Shown here one piece after another: positions 1-3,662 of a stretch of DNA of 5,889 bases. Position numbers and translations under genes: made by a program. Under the pieces are notes generated by a model. The model had not been told where the DNA came from and did no database searches. It saw only the letters and a list, made by a program, of their open reading frames with translations. This DNA is from Candidatus Aminicenantota bacterium. GTDB taxonomy: Bacteria > Acidobacteriota > Aminicenantia > Aminicenantales > Saccharicenantaceae. Positions within the stretch are counted from its first letter, which is position 1. The number at the start of each line of letters is the position of its first letter. The DNA lies in assembly GCA_026393955.1 (NCBI GenBank), contig JAPKZE010000108.1:1-5889 (forward strand), in the 5' to 3' direction.

Positions 1-167
1 CACAACCCCAAGTAATTGTTGGCGCAGAAGTTGAGGACTTTGGCCCCCGACTCGGTCCGGATCTCGACGCCTTGGGGCGTCTCCAGGACGCGCTCCGTCT
101 TGTAGAGGCCGCGCTCCCGGATCTGCCGGAGCTCGGCGTCCATGTGGTCTTTGAATCGTCCGTACAT
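1..167 (-). CDS. kbl: 2-amino-3-ketobutyrate CoA ligase (glycine C-acetyltransferase), N-terminal part only
   Basis: Only the first 55 codons are in the window; the rest lies beyond the left edge. The enzyme is a cytosolic PLP-dependent alpha-oxoamine synthase that cleaves 2-amino-3-ketobutyrate with CoA into glycine and acetyl-CoA, the second step of threonine degradation. The visible part begins MYGRFKDHMDAEL and includes ERVLETPQGVEI and then LNFCANNYLGL at about residues 45-55. That last block is nearly identical to the E. coli Kbl N-terminal region (INFCANNYLGL). Other family members (KAS, AONS, SPT) usually differ here, which favours Kbl. The ATG at 167-165 is preceded by AGGA (179-176) with an 8-base spacer. 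The gene starts 13 bases after the stop of the upstream dehydrogenase gene, so the two are probably one operon. The catalytic lysine is outside the window and cannot be checked. Confidence 0.88.
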   Translation of the reverse strand, partial: MYGRFKDHMDAELRQIRERGLYKTERVLETPQGVEIRTESGAKVLNFCANNYLGL

Positions 168-180
168 GATGATGATCCTG

Positions 181-951
181 TTATCGTCGGTGAACGAGCG
201 TCGTCGAAGCTTGGGCCGTGGGCATGACCACGACCTCGCTGACGTTGACGTGGAGCGGCCGCGTCGCGCACCAGACCACGGCGTCGGCGATGTCGTCGGG
301 CCCGAGCGGCGTCAGGCCCTGGTAGACCTTGCCGGCCCGCTCGGCGTCCCCGTGGAACCGGACCAGGCTGAACTCCGTTTCGACCATGCCCGGCGCCACT
401 TCGCTCACCCGGATGGGCGTGCCGTTGAGGTCGAGGCGCAGTCCCTTGGAAAGGGCCCGGACGGCGAACTTGGTGGCGCAGTAGACGTTGCCCGCGGGAT
501 AAACCTCGTAGCCGGCGAGGGAGCCGATGTTGATGATGTGGCCCCGGCCGCGCTCGATCATGCCCGGCAGGACGGCCCGGGTGACGTAGAGGAGACCCTT
601 GACGTTCGTGTCGATCATCTCCTCCCAATCGCTGAGGAGCCCGTGGGGCAGCTTATCCAGGCCCCGGCTCAGACCGGCGTTGTTGATCAGCACCTCGATC
701 GCCCGCCACTCCGCGGGCAGCCCGGCGATGGCCCGGTCGACGGCGGCCTGGTCGCGGACGTCGAGGCGGAACGCGTGGACGGCGGACTTGTGCTCGCTCT
801 CGAGCGCCCGGCCCAGCTTTTCGATCCGTTCGATGCGGCGGGCGCACAGGAGGATCCTCGCCCCCTCGGCGGCGAAGGCCCGGGCCGTGGCCTCTCCGAT
901 GCCGGCGCTCGCGCCGGTGATGAAGACGATCTTGTCTTTAAGAGAAAGCAT
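181..951 (-). CDS. YdfG-type short-chain dehydrogenase (NADP-dependent 3-hydroxy/allo-threonine dehydrogenase family)
   Basis: This 256-aa classical SDR has a Rossmann fold and acts in the cytosol. Visible motifs are TGASAGIG (residues 12-19, cofactor loop), ARR at 37-39 (basic residues typical of NADP(H) preference), NNAG at 90-93, and the catalytic tetrad N116, S144, Y157 (YCATK) and K161. Long stretches match the E. coli YdfG pattern: LPAEW, NNAGL, MIDTN.KGL, TRAVLPGM.ER..GHIINIGS.AG, GNVY.ATK and a C-terminal MPTAQA. That family oxidises L-allo-threonine, serine and 3-hydroxy acids and reduces malonic semialdehyde. The ATG at 951 is chosen because AAGGAG (964-959) lies 7 bases upstream and MLSLKDKIVFITG is the normal SDR start. 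A longer frame to 1038 only reads through the repeat. Co-transcription with kbl suggests the product is 2-amino-3-ketobutyrate from (allo-)threonine; this is inferred. It could instead be a general 3-hydroxy acid dehydrogenase. Confidence 0.88.
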   Translation of the reverse strand: MLSLKDKIVFITGASAGIGEATARAFAAEGARILLCARRIERIEKLGRALESEHKSAVHAFRLDVRDQAAVDRAIAGLPAEWRAIEVLINNAGLSRGLDKLPHGLLSDWEEMIDTNVKGLLYVTRAVLPGMIERGRGHIINIGSLAGYEVYPAGNVYCATKFAVRALSKGLRLDLNGTPIRVSEVAPGMVETEFSLVRFHGDAERAGKVYQGLTPLGPDDIADAVVWCATRPLHVNVSEVVVMPTAQASTTLVHRR

Positions 952-958
952 GCGATGG

Positions 959-964
959 CTCCTT
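959..964 (-). promoter_or_regulatory. Strong ribosome binding site of the SDR gene
   Basis: AAGGAG on the minus strand, 7 bases before the ATG at 951. It decides the start against longer in-frame alternatives whose extra residues are encoded by the intergenic repeat. Confidence 0.8.
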
Positions 965-973
965 GGATATTCA

Positions 974-1002
974 AGCATATGGGCGCCCCCCACCCAAGTC
1001 AA
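974..1002 (-). promoter_or_regulatory. Sigma70-like promoter of the SDR-kbl operon
   Basis: On the minus strand TTGACT (1002-997) is followed after exactly 17 bases by TATGCT (979-974). This is 5/6 and 4/6 to the -35 and -10 consensus. Transcription would start near 967, giving a short leader that contains the AAGGAG site. The -35 lies 11 bases from the left arm of the inverted repeat, so a protein bound to that arm could influence it. Predicted from sequence only. Confidence 0.55.
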
Positions 1003-1013
1003 GCCCGCCCCAA

Positions 1014-1152
1014 TTCGGTGACACACAACTAAATACACTTAATTATTCGGGTCGGAGCAGCTAAAGCCGGCTCGGGGGAACCAGGTGACGCGCCGGGGGC
1101 GATCGACCTCGCCGTTCTTCGAATTAAGTGTATTTAGTTGTGTGTCACCGAA
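1014..1152. repeat. Perfect 31-bp inverted repeat pair (REP-doublet/MITE-like element) between divergent genes
   Basis: The arms 1014-1044 and 1122-1152 are perfect reverse complements over 31 bases, separated by 77 bases; the match breaks at both ends (1013/1153 and 1045/1121). The arms are AT-rich in a GC-rich window. The left arm starts TTCGGTGACACAC and the right arm ends GTGTGTCACCGAA. The element could form a 31-bp stem with a 77-base loop. No open reading frame of its own, no transposase and no clear target-site duplication are visible. The outer sequence (GTGTCACCGAA) resembles, from memory, REP-type palindromes linked to Y1/RAYT transposases in other bacteria. Alternatives are a two-site operator serving both divergent promoters, or a non-autonomous insertion with 31-bp terminal repeats. 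The repeat itself is certain; its class is not. Confidence 0.9.
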
Positions 1153-1167
1153 ATTATCTGCTATACA
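1138..1167 (+). promoter_or_regulatory. Candidate promoter of the menA-like operon, possibly leaderless
   Basis: TTGTGT (1138-1143) and TATACA (1162-1167) are separated by 18 bases. The -35 lies inside the right arm of the inverted repeat and the -10 just outside it. A start 7 bases after the -10 would fall on the ATG at 1174, which has no Shine-Dalgarno sequence before it. That combination would suit a leaderless transcript. The -35 matches the consensus only weakly. Confidence 0.4.
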
Positions 1168-1173
1168 TGGGCC

Positions 1174-2127
1174 ATGCCAGAGTCCTCTATTCCGACGCCA
1201 GGCCCCACGACCTTCACGAAATGGCTCGTCGCCGTGCGGCCCTGGTCGTTCCCGGCTTCGACCATGCCCGTCGCCTTCGGCACGGCCCTGGCCGTGGTCA
1301 TGGGGGAAGCCCGATTCTCGCCTCTCCGCTTTCTCTGGGCGATCGCCACCATGGTCCTCCTCCACGCGGCGGCCAACATCCTCAGCGACGTCTTCGATTT
1401 CCGGCACGGCCTCGACCGCGAGGTGACGCCGGTCAGCGGCGCGGTCGTCCGCGGCTGGCTCACGGATGTCCAGGCGATGCGCGGCGCCGCCGTGCTCTTC
1501 GGCCTCGGCACCATCTCGGGCCTGCTCATCGCCCGGACCGCCGGGCGGCCGCTCTTCATCGTTGGCGGCGTCGGCGTGGCCGTCGGCGCCGGCTACACGC
1601 TCCTCAAGGCCCGGGCCCTCGGCGATCTGGCGGTCTTCCTCGACTTTGGCCTCCTCGGCGCCGCCGGCGCATGGATCGTCCAGGCCGGCTCGTTCTCCTG
1701 GCTGCCCGTCCTTTGGACCGTGCCCATGGCCATGCTCGTCATCGCCATCCTCCACGCCAACAACTGGCGCGATATCGCCTCGGACGGTGAGCGCCGGGTG
1801 CGCACCGTGGCCGGGCATCTCGGCGACCGCGGCTCGCTCGCCTACTACGGCGTTCTCATCTTCGGGCCGGTCCTCATCGACCTGGCCTTTATCGCCCTGC
1901 CCCGCCTCTCCCGCGGACCGCTCCGCCCGATGCCCTGGACCTTCCTCGTGGTCCTTCTGGCCCTGCCCAACGCCCTGCGGCTCTGGGGCCGGGCCGTGCG
2001 CCGCGCCGCCCCCCGCGCGCCTCTCGATTTCATCATCCTCGACGGCGCGACGGCCAGCCACAACCTCGTCTTCGGACTGCTCAGCACGGCGGCCGTCATT
2101 CTCGAAGGGATCCTGCGATGGGGGTGA
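1174..2127 (+). CDS. menA: MenA-like prenyltransferase of the UbiA family (1,4-dihydroxy-2-naphthoate prenyltransferase type)
   Basis: A 317-aa polytopic membrane protein, close to the usual length for MenA. Members transfer a polyprenyl chain from its diphosphate to an aromatic ring; MenA makes demethylmenaquinone. The first Mg-diphosphate motif is NILSDVFD (N68, D72, D75; NxxxDxxD), followed by FRHGLD. The second is NNWRDIASD (N197, D200, D204), followed by RVRTVAGHLG, which matches the MenA pattern NN.RD...D...GKRTLA..LG. LGDLAVFLDFG (149-159) also matches the MenA block LGDL.VFL.FG. The N-terminal WLVAVRPWSFPAS is the usual MenA opening. About eight or nine hydrophobic segments follow. 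The ATG at 1174 lacks a Shine-Dalgarno site, but the frame further upstream runs into the repeat. The 3' end overlaps the next gene by 10 bases. A related UbiA-family enzyme with another aromatic acceptor cannot be excluded, as no other men genes are in view. Confidence 0.82.
   Translation: MPESSIPTPGPTTFTKWLVAVRPWSFPASTMPVAFGTALAVVMGEARFSPLRFLWAIATMVLLHAAANILSDVFDFRHGLDREVTPVSGAVVRGWLTDVQAMRGAAVLFGLGTISGLLIARTAGRPLFIVGGVGVAVGAGYTLLKARALGDLAVFLDFGLLGAAGAWIVQAGSFSWLPVLWTVPMAMLVIAILHANNWRDIASDGERRVRTVAGHLGDRGSLAYYGVLIFGPVLIDLAFIALPRLSRGPLRPMPWTFLVVLLALPNALRLWGRAVRRAAPRAPLDFIILDGATASHNLVFGLLSTAAVILEGILRWG
2105..2110 (+). promoter_or_regulatory. Ribosome binding site of the CPBP protease gene inside menA
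   Basis: AAGGGA lies within the last codons of the upstream gene, 7 bases before the ATG at 2118. Together with the 10-base overlap of the two frames it supports translational coupling and fixes this start. Confidence 0.65.
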
Positions 2128-2777
2128 GCGCCGATCGGACGGGCCCGGGTCCCCGCACGGTCGGTGCGGCGGGGATCCTGGCCGCCGTTCTGTTCATCGC
2201 CCTGTTCAGGCTCCGGCACCTGGGCCCGCTCGACTTCTGGGCCTGGCTGGCCGCGAATGTCATCCTCGTCTCGGCCGCCGGCTTCGCCATCGACCGGGAT
2301 TACGCCCGGCGCCTCCGCCTCGATCTTCGGTCCGGCCTGCTCCGCAAGGCCGCCCTGGGGGTCCTCTCGGCCGCCGCCCTCTATGCCGTTTTCGCCGCCG
2401 GCCGCATCGCGGCCCTCCGGCTCTTGCCCTTCGCCGGGGCGGGGATCGGGAACGTCTACGCGCTCAAGGCCGGCGTCCCGGTCCTGCGCGTCGCGTTGCT
2501 CATCGGCCTCGTCATCGGGCCCGGCGAGGAGCTCTTCTGGCGGGGCTTTTTCCAGGAGCGCACGGCCGCGACGACCAGGCCCCTGTCCGGCTTCGTCCTG
2601 ACCGCGATGCTCTACACCGCGGTCCATCTGGCCAGCGGGAACATCATGCTCGTCCTGGCCGCCGCCGTCTGCGGCGTCTTCTGGGGCTGGCTCTACCTGC
2701 GCTTCCGCTCGCCCGTCCTCAACATCGTCAGCCACACGCTCTGGGACCTCGCCGTGTTCGTCGTGTTCCCCTTCTAA
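2118..2777 (+). CDS. CPBP-family intramembrane metalloprotease (CAAX prenyl protease 2/Abi-like)
   Basis: A 219-aa membrane protein with about seven hydrophobic segments (roughly 14-30, 42-56, 76-104, 121-135, 155-172, 176-192, 205-217). Family motifs are present in order: EELFWR (E137, E138, R142; EExxxR), then YTAVH (Y166, H170; F/YxxxH), then HTLWD (H206, D210), where the common form is HxxxN. These glutamates and histidines form the intramembrane active site of the Rce1/CPBP family. Bacterial members process membrane or peptide substrates, act in bacteriocin immunity or regulate surface proteins; the substrate here is unknown. The start overlaps menA by 10 bases with a good ribosome site, so it is co-translated with it. 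There is no evidence of a prenylated CAAX protein. The link to the prenyltransferase may be only shared expression. Confidence 0.85.
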   Translation: MGVSADRTGPGPRTVGAAGILAAVLFIALFRLRHLGPLDFWAWLAANVILVSAAGFAIDRDYARRLRLDLRSGLLRKAALGVLSAAALYAVFAAGRIAALRLLPFAGAGIGNVYALKAGVPVLRVALLIGLVIGPGEELFWRGFFQERTAATTRPLSGFVLTAMLYTAVHLASGNIMLVLAAAVCGVFWGWLYLRFRSPVLNIVSHTLWDLAVFVVFPF

Positions 2778-2816
2778 GAAAAAAGAAGAAAAGAAGGGGC
2801 CAAGTGCATTCTTTTT
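2768..2816 (+). terminator. Terminator-like inverted repeat at the end of the CPBP gene
   Basis: CCCCTTCT (2768-2775, spanning the last codons and the first base of the stop) pairs perfectly with AGAAGGGG (2792-2799) around a purine-rich 16-base loop. A T-rich tract TTCTTTTT follows at 2809-2816, about 9 bases after the stem. The gap before the T tract and the large loop make it an imperfect intrinsic terminator. Confidence 0.4.
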
Positions 2817-2820
2817 CGAC

Positions 2821-2851
2821 GGGGACACGTACCGACAGGGTACATGTCCCC
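2821..2851 (-). repeat. 13-bp-stem hairpin abutting the mntP stop codon (REP-like and/or terminator)
   Basis: The arms are GGGGACACGTACC (2821-2833) and GGTACATGTCCCC (2839-2851), with a 5-base loop. The single C/A mismatch in plus-strand RNA becomes a G-U pair in minus-strand RNA, so the stem is complete only in the mntP transcript. It begins at the base directly after the mntP TGA (2854-2852). No T run follows within about 30 bases on the minus strand, so it may act as an mRNA 3'-end stabiliser or a dispersed REP palindrome rather than a classical terminator. Confidence 0.7.
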
Positions 2852-3418
2852 TCAGCCGGCGAGGTGCTCGATCAGGATCTTCGTGCCGATGCCGATCAGG
2901 ACGAGCCCGCCGATGAGCTCGGCCCGCTTGCCCACGACCCGGCCGACGACCGGCCCCAGCTTGGCCCCGACGACGGTCAGGATGAAGCTCGTGGCCCCGA
3001 TGACGGCCGCGGGGTAAAGGACGCCGGTGCGGACGACGCCGAGGCTCAGCCCTACGGCCAGGGCGTCGATGCTCGTGGCCAGGGCCAAAAGGAGGAGCCG
3101 CCGGCCCCGGGTCTGATCGGGCCGGCAGGCTTTCTCCTCGTCGCTCATCTCGACGGATTCGTGGATCATCCGGCCGCCGATCAGGACGAGCAGCCCGAAC
3201 GCGACCCAGTGGTCGAAGCGCGCGATGAGACCGAGCAGCCGGTCCCCGGCGAACCAGCCGATGACCGGCATGACGAACTGGAACCCGCCGAAATAGACGG
3301 CCATCCGCAGGGCCTGCTTCATGGACAGCCCGCGGCTCCCGCAGGCCAGCCCCATGGTGATGGCGAAGCAGTCCATAGCCAGCGCCGCCGCGATCCCGAG
3401 GATAAAAATGAACGACAT
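2852..3418 (-). CDS. mntP: MntP-family manganese efflux pump
   Basis: A 188-aa inner-membrane protein, the same length as E. coli MntP (YebN, formerly DUF204), with six predicted hydrophobic segments in two repeated halves. It exports Mn(II) and protects against manganese excess. Hallmarks are AMDCFA (D16), the WVAFGLLVLIGGRMIHE block (71-87, ending E87), ATSIDALAVG (D118) and the C-terminal GGLVLIGIGTKIL, all aligning with E. coli MntP. The poorly conserved linker MSDEEKACRPDQTRG lies between the halves. The ATG at 3418 is preferred because GGAG (3429-3426) is 7 bases upstream; a GTG at 3424 would leave only one base between the ribosome site and the start. A promoter -10 sits just upstream, so the leader is short and leaves no room for the yybP-ykoY manganese riboswitch seen in other bacteria. 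The gene is divergent from uvrA. Confidence 0.92.
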   Translation of the reverse strand: MSFIFILGIAAALAMDCFAITMGLACGSRGLSMKQALRMAVYFGGFQFVMPVIGWFAGDRLLGLIARFDHWVAFGLLVLIGGRMIHESVEMSDEEKACRPDQTRGRRLLLLALATSIDALAVGLSLGVVRTGVLYPAAVIGATSFILTVVGAKLGPVVGRVVGKRAELIGGLVLIGIGTKILIEHLAG

Positions 3419-3438
3419 GAGCACGCTCCGAGCGGCCC

Positions 3439-3447
3439 ATTATAACA
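3439..3447 (-). promoter_or_regulatory. Extended -10 promoter of mntP
   Basis: The minus strand reads TGTTATAAT: a perfect TATAAT (3444-3439) with the TGn extension and no convincing -35 at 16-18 bases. The predicted start near 3432 gives a leader of about 14 bases holding GGAG. Confidence 0.55.
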
Positions 3448-3634
3448 GAAGATCCCGGCCTGCGGGGAAGCCCGACCGAAGGCGACGAGGGATATCGCCT
3501 CGCAGATCCCCGTGGCGGAGGGGGGACCCGCGGAGCGGGGGGAACCGACTGAACTGGTTCCCGGGGGCCGGGGGGCTAGAGGCGATTCCCGAGTCGAACC
3601 GAGGGAGAGATTGCTCCGCAGGCCTGCCGATTCA
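3445..3634. other. GC-rich, hairpin-prone spacer between the mntP and uvrA promoters
   Basis: About 190 bases with no supported gene. Visible structures are GGGAACC (3540-3546) pairing with GGTTCCC (3556-3562) around a 9-base loop, CCCGC/GCGGG (3527-3531 with 3535-3539) around a 3-base loop, and CGAGG/CCTCG (3486-3490 with 3498-3502). There is also a near-tandem G-rich pair, GCGGAGGGGGGACC at 3515-3528 and GCGGAGCGGGGGGAACC at 3530-3546. I tested it for a tRNA in both directions: the arms and acceptor do not pair. Function unknown; it may be repeat debris. Confidence 0.5.
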
Positions 3635-3643
3635 TGATATAAT
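3635..3643 (+). promoter_or_regulatory. Extended -10 promoter of uvrA
   Basis: TGATATAAT contains a perfect TATAAT (3638-3643) with the TGn extension and no good -35 at the standard distance. The predicted start near 3650 gives a leader of about 13 bases. No obvious SOS (LexA) operator of the CTG-N10-CAG type overlaps it. Confidence 0.5.
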
Positions 3644-3662
3644 AATCGATTCGGGATAGCCC

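Noticed and set aside
142..1032. 296-codon plus-strand frame over the SDR region
   Set aside because: It is the antisense of the dehydrogenase, has a repetitive charged composition and no recognisable domain.
952..1038. N-terminal extension of the SDR gene up to 1038, and a plus-strand start at 1128 with the same MYLVVCHR beginning
   Set aside because: The shared peptide comes from the two arms of the inverted repeat. The true SDR start at 951 has a strong ribosome site.
1014..1152. CRISPR repeat pair
   Set aside because: The two units are inverted relative to each other, separated by 77 bases, and there are only two; no cas gene is present.
1039..2061. 340-codon minus-strand frame opposite the menA-like gene
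   Set aside because: Low-complexity, charged translation with no domain, opposite a gene with clear MenA motifs; it also runs through the inverted repeat.
1845..3440. 531-codon minus-strand frame and 659-codon plus-strand frame (1466-3445) across menA, CPBP and mntP
   Set aside because: Both cross real genes in other frames, have Arg/Pro/Ala-rich translations without motifs, and run through a convergent gene boundary.
3513..3610. Possible tRNA (TGGCGGAGG-like start and GGTTCGA-like stretch)
   Set aside because: The putative acceptor strands do not pair, the T stem fails at its second pair, and no anticodon arm can be drawn in either direction.
3419..3662. yybP-ykoY manganese riboswitch upstream of mntP
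   Set aside because: I could not find its conserved core, and the predicted -10 leaves a leader of only about 14 bases.
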